From positions 180,307 to 244,306 of the forward strand of contig CAJJDP010000131.1 in assembly GCA_905182995.1 (NCBI GenBank): a DNA stretch of 64,000 nucleotides, written 5' to 3'. A model generated the notes under the pieces. The model had not been told where the DNA came from and did no database searches. It was given only the letters and a program-made list of their open reading frames with translations. The position numbers and the translations under genes were made by a program. The stretch is from Paramecium octaurelia. Taxonomy: Eukaryota > Ciliophora > Oligohymenophorea > Peniculida > Parameciidae. Below, piece by piece: positions 36,089 through 47,083 of this stretch (within the stretch, counting starts at the first letter, position 1; every line of letters starts with the position of its first letter).

Positions 36089-38770
36089 TCAATCTAAGCC
36101 TTAGGACTTTACACTAAATTATAAGTGAATATAAATACATTTTTAGAATCCTTAATCCTGAGATTGCTTCCTCTAAAATTCTGATGCTCCATTTCCCAAT
36201 GACTTAGGCATAAGTTTGGATCGAACATAACCTTAATATTCCTCCTTATCTTAAACAGCAGTTCTTTGATAACCCATCTTACTGTTTGTAAAACTAGCCA
36301 CTCTTTCTCCCATTCCTAACCTATTGTAACTTCTCTCTCTATCATATTATCTGCTCATTGTTTATCCTCCTCTTAACATATTTTCTGCAGCTTAATTTCC
36401 AATAATATTTCTATTAGTTCCTCTCTCTAATCCCAATCTATCAATTACTGAGGTGTCCTAATGGTAACTCAATCTCTATTCTTAATCATTATAATCCCTT
36501 CTATAATACCTTTCTCCTGGTTACTATCCTATTCCATTAGGCCTTCCAAAACTAGTTTCTGGTCTCACTCTTCCATCAACCTCTTTCCTCTTTCCGAACT
36601 CTGCCATTTTATCATCGATATCTGGTCTACCATAAGTGGTTCTTCTATCAAATTCCTCCCTCAATTTTCCAGTCTCAGGCCTACCTAAATCCTTTCTACC
36701 AATTGGGTCTTATTATTATGGATACTTTTATTCAAAGTACTTATCACCAAACTTATCATCATATGCTCTCTAAAATTAATTTCTACTCTCAATAGGAACT
36801 CTTTATTCAACATTTGCTCTTTCCTCAAAAGTTCTGCCTTATATTGGAGGTCTAATACAAAACTATTCTCTTCTTCCTTCTAATCCAGGTCTTCCTTCAA
36901 AAATTGTTGCTCCTTAATATCTATCCTCTCCATATGTCCTATTAAAGCCTGCTCTGCCATCTACTTAATATTACTTTCCTTCCAACACTCTGCCATCTAT
37001 TTAATATTATTTTCCTTCCTACTATGCTGGTCTTCCTTCAACAGCATCTCTATTTTCGACTCGTCCATCCAAAATAGCTCTACCATCTGAGTATTTTCTA
37101 TAATTCATCCCTTGTCTCTCATCTTATAAGCCACCTTGACCGTAAGGAGGTCTTTCTTCAAATTGCACTCTTTATGCCTATATTCCTTCTACTCCTTACC
37201 TGATTCCTTATTATTAAAATCTTTCATTATTATGTCCTTATTAGCGATATTTAAAATCAGGAGGTAATCTTTAATCAGCATCGAATCTTCCTTCTGGTCC
37301 AAATCTTGCTTAATAAGGAGATCTTCCTTCAATATCTGGTCTTTTTTCAAATTCAGGTCTATCAGGCCTTCTTTCAAATTCTGGTCTATCGGGTCTTCTA
37401 TCAAATTCAGGTCTATCAGGCCTTCTATCAAATTCAGGTCTATCAGGTCTTCTTTCAAACTCAGGGCGATCTATTCTTCTCTCAAAATCAGGGCGATCTG
37501 GTCTTCTCTCGAAATCTGGTCTTCTATCAAATTCATGTTGGACAGGTCTTCTTTCAAAATCAGGATGGTCAGGTCTTCTCTCCAAATCAGGACGATCTGG
37601 TCTTCTTTCATAAGGTGGCCTCTAATCCAAGAATTAGGGTCTGGTTTCATATGGATTTAGATTTCTCCTCTCCTCATAAGGATTAGCCATTCTTCGTTGT
37701 TCATCCAAGGGAGGTTTGGCTTCATAAAATTATTATTTTCCACCTTCAAGATAAGGATTTTAAGGATTTGGTTATTAATAGGGTCTTCCTTGCAATTGCA
37801 TATGATCATCAAATCCTCTTCTTTCAATCATTCTTCCTTCGATTGGAGTCTTGGATCCTTCTTAATATTTTCTAACTTAATTTTATGATCTTTAAGAATA
37901 TTCTTGGGATTTTGAAGTGTTATTTCTTTACTCATGCTAACCCTATTCAGCTCCACCTCTTTCCATATATTCCCTTCTTTCTAATGGTCTTTTATCTTAC
38001 TCTAAAAAGTCTTGATTATCAGATTTTCTCACATAATCAGATGCCCTTATCATTCTGTCCATTCTTTCAGGTTATTCTTATTATCCTCCCAATGTCCTTA
38101 TCCTTTCCTAATCGTATCTCATCCTATCTCCTTGCTGATCTACTGGTTTCTATTGCATTTCAAATGAATTGATCTGTCTGGGTGGAATACGAGAATCTTA
38201 AACGGGATACATTCTTTTATATTCAGGTAATTGAAATTCCCGTTTGTAATCTGATTATTAAACGTCTCGACGATATAAATCTTATCTAGATTGTGGTGTA
38301 TAAGCACTCATATTTGCTCTTGGATCAATAGGAGTTCTGGTCCCAATAGGATCTCTCTTTTGGTTTTCAAGATTCACATAGGGACTAGTTATCTCTCTTT
38401 CGTTGATTTATCGTAATTCCTGTTTAAAATTTGCCTAATCCAAAGGCTTTCTTAGATCTCCTTCTTAATATGTGCGAATAAAGGGTTTGCCTGGCTCAGG
38501 ATTATTGTATAATGATTGCTTAAGGTATGGGTTATTGTTGGATGTTATTTTTTATTGCTCTCCTGTTTGACGACTCTATTCAAACTAGTTTGATGAATAT
38601 GGAGCTTGTCTTTCATAACCCTTGAGTGAATAAGTGCTATTGTTTTAATCCAAAGGATTTGAATTTTCTTTCTTCAAATTTACATCAGTTTGAGGTGATA
38701 CCATTTTCCTGGTTTAATAATCTAGTTATTTAGTGACTTTCTCATTTGATCTTAATCCTCTTTCCTCCAT
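36089..38770 (-). CDS. Arg/acid-rich repeat protein, 893 aa
   Basis: A single intronless frame of 894 codons runs from MEERGLRSNEKVTKQL to the final LGLD-like end before TGA at 36089. The composition is extreme: Arg, Glu, Asp, Gln, Pro, Tyr and Gly, with very little hydrophobic core, so most of the chain should be disordered. Motifs of the type 'GRPxxEGR', 'YERRP' and 'EFERRPDRP' recur throughout, with a tight array at 37310-37620. About 60 TAA/TAG codons read as Gln. The alternating +/- repeats suggest a structural or phase-separating protein; cortex or secretory granule are possible but not shown. Confidence 0.8.
37310..37620 (-). repeat. 27-bp (9-aa) tandem array, ERRPDRPEF type
   Basis: About 11 imperfect copies of a 27-nt unit encode variants of E/D-R-R-P-D-R-P-E/D-F inside the 893-aa protein. 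Single units deviate (RPVQHEF, RRPDFE, RRIDRPEF, EKRPDIE), and the third-codon changes show the array is not brand new. The antisense strand of the array also stays open for some distance, which is a by-product of the repeat. Confidence 0.9.
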
Positions 38771-38999
38771 TATTCTTTTTGAATATAACTTTTATTAATC
38801 TGTTAAATTAAAAATTGCTGTTAATAAGTATATATTCAATGCTATTATTGTGTTTTTAATATATTTATTTCTTCTAAACTAGGATATCAATGAACTATAG
38901 ATATAATCTAACATATTCTAGAAAATGAATAATTAAAGTTTTATAGTTATCCCATACACTCCTTCTAAATTTTTATGGCAATAATTGAAACTCTAATAA

Positions 39000-39498
39000 A
39001 TGGATGAGGAATTAATATATCAAGTACTAAGCAATTAGATGTTAAAAAACTCATTAGAGATTCCTTTATAATTAGAGATAAAGAGATTGTCAAATGAACT
39101 TTTGCCAAAATATATAACCCAAACAAAGTAAGAAGTAGCAAACATAAAACTTCTTTAATCAAAAAGATATTAATAAATAACGTTAAAGAGTAGATAAAGA
39201 AAAGACTTCCTAATGGATGCAATGTGAACTAATATCTTAATTGATATTAGAAATTAACAATATCTTTTGGAAAATGCACACTTAAACAATCAAAGTTTAA
39301 GATATTCATTTTTATTTGTAATTTGAATAACATCTACATTCTCTTATATGAGTGAAAAGGTATTAGAAAACAATCTCAATCAAATTATCTCTAACAGGTT
39401 TCAATCTATTATTGGTTAATCTACATGGTGAAATAATAAATAATCAATTTGACAACGAAATTTAAAAATAAGCAATAAAATAAGAAAGTGAAGAATGA
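39000..39498 (+). CDS. Small unknown protein, exon structure uncertain
   Basis: The frame starts MDEELIYQVLSNQMLKNSLE and runs through LQLEIKRLSNELLPKYITQ to DFLMDA, then probably a 27-nt intron. Later stretches read well (LENAHLNNQSLRYSFLF and GFNLLLVNLHGEIINNQFDN) up to TGA at 39496, but the joint between them is not resolved. The first 40 residues have the look of a short helical domain. The function is unknown, and the end may be earlier. Confidence 0.4.
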
Positions 39499-39551
39499 GC
39501 ATCATCTTAATTATATAAGAGTTTATTTTTGAATATTTTATATTATAAAAT

Positions 39552-40777
39552 ATGAATCAAAATTAAAGGAAATTCGTTAGATGTTTCAATTGTCAAATAA
39601 AGCCTGCCACTATAAAATGCTTTGATTGCAATGAAAATGAGCCTACTAAATTATGTTATCACTGTGATTCTACTTTACATCCAGATCAAGACCATCAAAA
39701 ACAGATTATACCTTATGATTAAATGGTATCCAATGAAGAGAGAACTCATTCTATAACTCCAGAGAAGCAATAGGATGCCACTCCTCATTTAAGTTCAATC
39801 TTGCGATCCAGAATCAGAAAAAACGAGGAGAATACTAATTTTACAAATAATGAAGAAATTTTAAATAAGAACTAACTTAAATCAGTAGAGTTAAAATTTA
39901 GAATCAAGTTTTAAGAGTAGGAAAACACAATTAATTTATTGAAATAGCATATTGAAAATATAGAGAGCAAACACAAAGAGAATTTGTCAAAAATGAGAGA
40001 TCAATTAATTAAAGCATAAGATGAAGCATTAAAAAAATAAGAAGAAACAGCCAATGAATTGATTAAAGTAAAGAAGTAATATGAAGATAAAATTGCATAA
40101 TATGTATCATAAATTGAAAGCGAGACCTAGTTTAATAATTCTCTTTAAACCAAATTAGATGAATTAAGGTATTTATATACATCATACCCTAGAAACACTC
40201 ACTAAATAAAACAATAGGAATCTTAACAGACTATTGCCTAATTGAGAGCTGAAATAGAAAGGAGAAAGTTTTAGGAAGAACAAATAAGAATAGAGGCAGA
40301 GAATTAGGTGATTCAAATTAAGAAAGAATCTCAATAAGAAATAGAAAAAAGTATATCTGTTCTAAAAAATGATTGCTCAGCTTAAGTTGAAGAATATAAA
40401 TAAAAATTAGCAGGCAAACAAGAGCAAGTTGTATCTCTATTATCATAAATTTAATAATTGTAAGGCACTTTAAAAGATATCGAAGGTGTCTGGTAGAAGA
40501 AACTATAATTTGAATAATAATAATATGATGAATTAAGGTAATAGTTATTTCTAAATATAGGTAAAAGTACAACTAATAAGGAGAAGAGTGTGAAATTCTA
40601 CTGAAAGATATTAGAAATCTGTAATCAGAGATAATGATATATCAAAAGGAAAATGAACTATTTCAAAAGGAGAAATTGGGTTTGACTAAACAGTTGAATT
40701 AACAACTAGAAAAAAATGAGAAGATGGATAGATTTATTTATGGTTCAAAAAAATCATAGATAAAAATAAAAATATGA
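39552..40777 (+). CDS. B-box-like zinc finger and coiled-coil protein
   Basis: The protein is about 390 aa with three inferred introns (24 nt near 40169, then roughly 23 and 20 nt). The N-terminus has a metal-binding pattern CFNCQ ... KCFDCNENE ... LCYHCDSTLH and a following His (DQDHQKQ), which suits a B-box or related zinc finger. Nearly everything after residue 60 is coiled coil (ENTINLLKQHIENIESKHKE ... ERRKFQEEQIRIEAENQ). Such proteins are common in ciliates and often bind microtubules or act as E3-like scaffolds; no RING is present here. The C-terminal boundary rests on inferred introns. Confidence 0.65.
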
Positions 40778-40942
40778 ATATATATATTTAACTTTTAAAA
40801 TAAAATTATTAATATTATTAATAGAATAATCATTGAGTTGATTCCTTTAAGTAGGTTAAGATTATTAATATTTTGGTTTTAAGTGTGATAATTATTATAG
40901 TATTTAAATTTCACTTAAAAATCAACAATTTATAAAATTAAC

Positions 40943-41278
40943 TCATTTAAAATGTAATTCTTAATTATTCTATTTTAATTATTAATCCTCTTCTTCATAA
41001 ATGGGAAGGATATCATTGATGAAATACTATTATAAATTACTATTTAAGAATTCTGCATATATAATATATGATTTAATTCTATTCATTATAGTATCAATTA
41101 TAATACTTATCCTAATCTTTGCCAAATTATTATAATATCAACATATTTTTTACCAAATTCTCTATTATTAATTTTATTTCTTTATCATTTTTTTCTGTTA
41201 AGATTAACAGTTTATTTAGTTGTTAAATAAGAATGGAATATCTCTATTATTAAATTGGTTCTCTTCAGCATTTGTCAT
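40943..41278 (-). CDS. Short unknown protein with one in-frame TGA
   Basis: The reading frame of 112 codons starts MTNAEENQFNNRDIPFLFNN and ends DILPIYEEEDQQLKQNNQ and LHFK. The latter part, with its acid/Gln-rich tail, looks coding. One TGA lies inside (41138-41140), and none of the GT/AG pairs around it gives an intron of the right phase and size. Either the intron is atypical, the first half is not part of the gene, or the frame is damaged. It is divergent from the gene at 41347 by about 70 bp. Confidence 0.4.
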
Positions 41279-41346
41279 TATTCATTAATAGTTAATTACT
41301 GGGTTCATAATGTATTAATTTATGATTGATTGTCAATAATTATTAT

Positions 41347-41943
41347 ATGTAAGAACATATAGCTCTCACTATTGAATAACTTACTAATCTACTTTCAAAT
41401 AGTGAACAAACTTCGAATAGGAATAGTTTAAATTCACTCTCTCAAAAAAGTTAAACTCATTTGAGAAAACATTTACCCAAAATTGTCTCTTTTGTTGACA
41501 TCGATGAATTTCAAGAAACCTCTATTTCAAGTGGATTCCAAAATTCTGAAAATTAGTCCATAATGGATAAACTCTAAGAGTTGGAGGAAGAAAATAAGAA
41601 ACTAAAAGAAACTTTAAAATTTTATGAAAAAAAAGAATGCAAATGGAAAGATTAAATGAATGACTACTAGTTAGAGCAAATACAATTAAAGCGACAAAAT
41701 CAAGTGCTATAGGACAGATTGAAATCTATAATCTAAACGAAAGAATAGATGACAAAATCTAAAAAATAAATTGGATCTTAAAGATGTAATTTTACATCGC
41801 CATTCTTTAATTAGAAACCAGACTAAATTAAAATTTCTATCAATCCTAATTTATAAGTGAGAAAACACACAGCTCCAAGTGGTCTTAAGAACTCTTCGCC
41901 TCATAGAATGTTTTAAGAGAAAAAGATAGATAAATTAACATGA
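41347..41943 (+). CDS. Small coiled-coil protein, unknown
   Basis: An intronless 198-aa frame starts MQEHIALTIEQLTNLLSNSE. After a Ser/Asn-rich stretch and KIVSFVDIDEFQETSISSGF comes a coiled coil (KLQELEEENKKLKETLKFYE, then KWKDQMNDYQLEQIQLKRQN). The end is basic and Ser/Pro-containing (HTAPSGLKNSSPHRMFQE). There is no domain call. The open frame, codon use and neat boundaries support a real gene. Confidence 0.6.
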
Positions 41944-42208
41944 AGACTTTTCTGATTCGAATTTAATTTATCATCATTATTTTATTATTGTCACTTGTAA
42001 TTTAGTTTATATATGGTGTACTAAACACTTTAAGTAAACATTTCATTCAAATAATTTAATTTTCTCTCCTTCTCCTTTAAATCATAAATCACAAAATGAG
42101 ATCTCATTTCATTATTAAACAATTTTGCATTACTTGATTTCCTAAATAATTAATAAAAATTTATTATATTTATAATATTATATCAACACATCCTTCGTCT
42201 TAGTCTAA

Positions 42209-43729
42209 ATGGGTTCTACACTATTATGTCCTCAACATCAAAAACCAATAACTTAACTCAATATCACAAAAGGATAAGAAAAAAGAATCTTTTGTACAGA
42301 TTGTGACACTGAAAACTAAACTCTTATTAGTTTTGAAGAAGCCATGAAATTATGGTAAAATCTCGAAAGCAAAGCTGTCTAAAAATTCTAAAACTTTAAA
42401 AATTCCAAAGTTCCTCAATTAGATCATTTACTAAGCAAGTTTCAACAATATCGAGAATAAGCATTGAAATGTATCAACTCTCTAATCGAAACTACAGATG
42501 ATTATCGATTTCAGTTTCAAAAAGCTATAGATAGAGAGATTAATTAAATTAAGGCATTGAAAGAGGATATGGATATTAAAAAATTAAAAGAAATCTCGGA
42601 AATATTGAGTGAGAAATTAACTGAAGAAGAAAATGAAAACAATCATGTTGGTAATTTGAATTTAGAGCGAGTCTTAATAAAAGAGAAGGAATTATTCTCG
42701 GAGTTGAAAAAAAATAGTGTAATGATACATTTAGAAATAAAGTAGCTTATTTAACAAAATCAATAAGAGGTCAAAATAAGACCAGTCAATTTTCAATAAA
42801 TCAATAGTATAAAATAATAATACGATTGTTATGCATTGACATTCAACAAAGCAGGAAATGTCGTAGTTTCTGGAAGTGGAAAGGATATCATAGTTTGGAA
42901 ATTTGAATAAGATAAATTGACTCAACTATAAACCCTTAGTGGTCATAATTACAATGTAAATTGTCTAACCTTTAGTTACAATTAACTATTTTTTGTTTCA
43001 GGTGCCTGTGATTCATAGATAATGATTTGGAGAGAGTAAGCAAAGAACAATTGGAAATGTGATTAAACTTTAAATGAACATGCCAATAGCATTTGCAGTT
43101 TAATAATTAGTTAAAATGATGATTTTATTTACTCTTGCAGTTTGGATAATTCAATTAAAGTTTGGGTGAAAAATCTTGATAATCAATTTGAATTGTATCA
43201 ATCTTTGCTTGGACATACTGGGTCTGTTTATAGTATCTCACTAAATTTGAAAGAGACACAGTTGATATCCTCAAGTAGGGATAAATCAATAATAGTTTGG
43301 GAAGTTGGAGAAGACAAATTATGGAAGAAATTATAAATAATTTAAAATGACGATTATGGCTATAGAATCGCTTTTATATCTAATGTAGCATTCTTTTGGC
43401 AAAGATATGGCAATGGGGTGGCACAGATATATCTATTTGATAAATAATTGTTAAACTATAAGTTGCTAAAAAGAATCAACATGAAGGAACAATTAACAGA
43501 TGGGTATTACTTATGTCCATCTATATTCCACAAGAAATAACATTTAATTATAAGCAAGCACTCAAAGAATTTTTATATATTAAGAAAGCTTCAAAACAAT
43601 AGATTTAGTTTACTCTAAACAATTGAATTTCCAAGTAGTTCTTTATTTGGAGCAATTTCTAGTAATGCTGATTACTTAATTGTTTGGAATGACAAAACAA
43701 AAGATATCTAAATATGGAAGAATTAATGA
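42209..43729 (+). CDS. WD40-repeat protein with N-terminal Cys/His motif
   Basis: An intronless 506-aa frame starts MGSTLLCPQHQKPITQ and has a small Cys/His motif (LCPQHQKP ... IFCTDCDTE) like a degenerate B-box. A coiled coil of about 150 aa follows, then a WD40 propeller: YALTFNKAGNVVVSGSGKDI and IVWKFEQDKL, LSGHNYNVNCLTFSYNQLFF, DSQIMIWRE, HANSICSLIISQNDDFIYSC and DNSIKVWVKN, LLGHTGSVYSISLNLKETQL and DKSIIVWEV, plus weaker blades. WD40 propellers are docking platforms. The zinc-like motif, coil and WD40 order recurs in ciliate-expanded families; partners are unknown. Confidence 0.85.
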
Positions 43730-43757
43730 GATTCATTTTATAATTATTATATCCTAA

Positions 43758-44812
43758 TCATTTTGGATATATTTATTCTCCATTTTTAAATTCACAATCT
43801 TAAACGTAACCTCCTCTTTTTATTATTTTACCTTTTCCATGTCTCTTGCCCATTCTAAACTATCCTTCAAATTGAGATTTATCAGGAAACTTCAAAATGC
43901 CTTATCCTTCTTTTTTTCCATTTTCGAAATCACCTTTAAAATATCTTATACCAATATACCTTCATAGATAGTTCCATCAGCTTCAATGAGAATTCCTTTT
44001 CCATGCATCACACCATTTAGCAACTATCCTGAATAGTAAGTACCATCAGTATATCTGAATGTACCTTTTCCTGTAATTAATCCATGTTCATGCTGTCCCT
44101 CATAAGTCGATCCATCTGGATAATGCAATGCTCCTTATCCATGTTTTTTACCATCGAGATAATTTCCAACATAAATAATTGTATTTTGTTGTTTTTCTTA
44201 TCCTTTGCCATTGGGTATTCCAAATTAGACTTCTCCATCATATGTTATACCATTTTTGAATACCTTTTCTCCATTGGTTGCAGTGCCAATCTAATATTAG
44301 AAATGAATTTGTTTACTTACAAAAAAGTCCCCATTTGAAAATAGAATGCCTCCGATTAAAAATTAACCTTAAGCCCAAGTTCCTTCAAAGTAAGTTCCAT
44401 CTGATTTTATCATCTATCCATAGCCATTTTACATTCCCCTACTCCATTAACCTGAATAAAGAGTACCATCCGATGCTTACATTGGATTAAGTAGTCTATC
44501 TTACTTAGTTAAGGATTTCTTCACTTGTTCCTTGAATTATTTTGGCAACTCAGGAGTTATAAATTTTGAATTATACTCAACCCAATCTTTTGGCGAATCT
44601 AAAAGTAGTTCATTTCTTTTCTCTTCAGCCTCTTACTTGGCTTATTTGACTCTAAAACTATTTTATATTTTTAGTGCTGCCTAATTTTCATCCAATGTTT
44701 ACTGCTTTTGAACTTCATGTACCTTAACGTTTGAATTTACTTGATAAGTAATTTGTTGAATTTCTTATTCTTCTTTTACATCAGATTTAGTATCAAAAGC
44801 ACAAATGCCCAT
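43758..44812 (-). CDS. MORN-repeat protein, possible N-myristoylation
   Basis: The protein is about 345 aa and starts MGICAFDTKSDVKEE; MGxxxx with Cys at 4 resembles a myristoylation/palmitoylation signal. An IQ-like helix (AALKIQNSFRVKQAKQEAEE) follows. From about residue 110 on there are MORN repeats (DGTLYSGQWSRGMQNGYGQM, SDGTYFEGTWAQGQ, GDFENGKKEGQGILKFPDKS, QFEGQFRMGKRHGKGK), ending CEFKNGEQIYPK. MORN repeats bind phospholipids or partners and are common in ciliary and cortical proteins. One or two short introns probably lie in the middle (near 43960), so the exact total is not fixed. Confidence 0.8.
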
Positions 44813-44879
44813 AGTTATAAGTAAAGAAAATTGTAGATAATTATTAAAATATATCTAATAATATAAATATTTATTAATA

Positions 44880-45160
44880 ATGTCTGAAAGAACATTAGAT
44901 TTTGTGGATCAAAGAAACCAAGTTAGAAAACTTGTCACTTGGCCATGGAATTTTGTATTTGGATTGCAAAGTTTCTAGACAGTGCAACATATTTACAATT
45001 TTACTGCCAGGACAATATTTGCAGCATCAAGTCTCATTCCATTTTTAAGTAAATTCAATTGCATAGTATAATAGCAACATACAACACACATCAATTTGCT
45101 TATGCTGAAAACTCAGTCAGATTAACTAGATATAGAAATTATCATGATGATATTATCTGA
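44880..45160 (+). CDS. Small conserved-looking protein, unknown
   Basis: The protein is 84 aa with one 26-nt intron (exact frame): MSERTLDFVDQRNQVRKLV, then TWPWNFVFGLQSFQTVQHIY, a short hydrophobic stretch (ARTIFAASSLIPFL) and, after the intron, AYAENSVRLTRYRNYHDDII. The frame ends 60 bp before the 3' end of the proline dehydrogenase gene (convergent). The Trp/Phe-rich segment followed by a hydrophobic one may be membrane-associated. I cannot name it. Confidence 0.55.
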
Positions 45161-45220
45161 TACATTTGCATATATATACATCCAAAAAGAATCATTATTT
45201 ACAATATATTAAACATATTA

Positions 45221-46878
45221 TCATTTCAAATAAAATCTGTATTTTAATTCATCAATCAACAAGAGTGTTTACAAAGTACTTGATTAAAGTACTTTCTTAG
45301 TCTCTTATGCTCTTCTCATTAAATAAGGGATCATAATCTCAGTTTTTCCGAAAGGAACATATTTATATATTCTATATCCCTAAGTAAAATAGATTTAATA
45401 ATACTTCGCTAGCCAACTGATAGGTGACATGATCAGACAATCCATACAATTAGGCGAATAATACATCTGTGGAAATGTTAAATAACATAAATACCTCCTT
45501 GATTTGGAATAGAATGTCTATGCATCAATTCTTTAACAAATTCAACTGTTTTTTCATTGTGACTGGCCACAAAGACTTTAGTAGGTGATTTACGAATGTT
45601 TAGTATTAATTGTTCTAAGTTTCTTTCAATCATAGCAGTAGTAGCCTCATATCCATCATTGATAGGATTTTCTTTACCCTAATCACTTGCTAATTTGGAT
45701 TCCTCAACCATGTAGGCTCCTCTGACCATTTTAATACCGATGTTCAACTTGAATTTGTTGGCTTTGGCTAATTCAAAGTCTACTCTGTCTTTGGTTTATT
45801 TGAGATAGTTCTAAAATGTGTTATACACTAAAGTTTAGTTTTGGTTATAGTAGGCTTCCATTTATTCTGAAAAACTATCGATTGCCCATTACAAATAGGT
45901 TTATTCTGCATCGACCATCACACAAACTTTATTTTACAAAGCTGGATCCATGAAATATTTGACTCTCTCTATGAATTACTCAAATAAAAAGAGGTGTTTT
46001 TCATTCAAATTATTCATGTATTTAATTGCAGGATTGTTGTTGAGTTCCGTTTCAAACATGAATATGGGTTGAACTCTGTATCTCCATGTTATTTCATCTA
46101 TTTCTGTTTCTCCCTTATTAAATTTTAGGACTCCCTTTATAAATTATTTTTATTCGTTTTCATTCATATTAATTCCTTACTCCTTAAGATGTGAGAATAC
46201 CTAATATTATAAAATAATTGTGAACCTATTCAAGAGTTATGGTTGATTTGCCTTAACCAATTTTATAGAACATTTCAAAAATATTCAATCTTGCTTTGTT
46301 GATTTACTTCAGTAAATTCATGTCAATTAAACTAGAAACCTTGATTGCAATCATGTTTTTCTTCTCGGGTTTCTTAGCACACTCCAATACGGTTTGTCTA
46401 AATATAGAACTGTTCTCATCATAAAATTTCTCGCAATCGTCTATTCCTTCAACTGCTTCTGAGCAGTAATCAATAATGTAGGAAATTTCTTAATAGAGTT
46501 TAATATATTTTTACTATTATTGGATGAGGACAGATATCTTTCCACACTTTCAAGGTTTTCCCCTGCAGTGAACACTTTCCCTATTGTATGATTGACTAGA
46601 AAATTGGCCAATCTTGTTCCACAAATAGCATAAAGCAAATCAAAGAGTTTTGGTCCTTAATCTACAACCCAATCATATTTCAACATGTGATTAATCAATA
46701 AATTATTTAAAATTGAAGGTACAGATTTATCTTTGTGAATTCTTAAACTCTAATAATATTGGAGTTAAGAAGAACTCTAATTATAATATCGAGCAATTAC
46801 ATATCTTGTTTAATTAGCCACAGCAAAATTGTAGATAACTTTGCTAGAGCTCACGAACTTTTAGCATGAAGGTATCAT
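45221..46878 (-). CDS. PRODH: Proline dehydrogenase, mitochondrial
   Basis: The protein is about 534 aa (introns of 28 and 25 nt near the 3' end). The N-terminus is Ser/Tyr-rich and basic (MIPSCQKFVSSSKVIYNFAV), plausible for mitochondrial targeting. Family marks: LYAICGTRLANFLVNHTIGK and VFTAGENLESVERYL near the start, KLNIGIKMVRGAYMVEESKL (the conserved L/MVRGAY block of the FAD barrel), GLSDHVTYQLASEGYRIYKY and VPFGKTEIMIPYLMRRAQET, the typical C-terminal YVPYG...PYLxRRAxE substrate-binding end. The enzyme oxidises proline to pyrroline-5-carboxylate with FAD, feeding electrons to ubiquinone. The length matches eukaryotic PRODH. Confidence 0.92.
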
Positions 46879-47083
46879 TTTTATTTACATCAATAAATTT
46901 AATATATGAAAAACACGATCTCTTCAATAATATTTATATACAACTTATTACGCACTAATCAAATGATATTTTATCAAAATTATCTCAATAATCTTGTCTT
47001 ATTTTCTCACTTATATTCACATCAAACATCTAACTACTTACTCTCTATTTATTATTAATTTATTTTCAAATTAATTCTTCAAC

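Noticed and set aside
37306-37888. Phe/Gln-rich plus-strand frames opposite the ERRPDRPEF array
   Set aside because: Antisense of a repeat whose unit has no stop in this direction; the minus-strand frame runs 894 codons and is clearly the gene.
38965-39222. Leu/Ile-rich minus-strand frame
   Set aside because: It overlaps the better plus-strand frame from 39000 and reads like translated AT-rich antisense.
44084-44490. Hydrophobic plus-strand frames
   Set aside because: They overlap the MORN repeats on the minus strand, which are recognisable and in frame.
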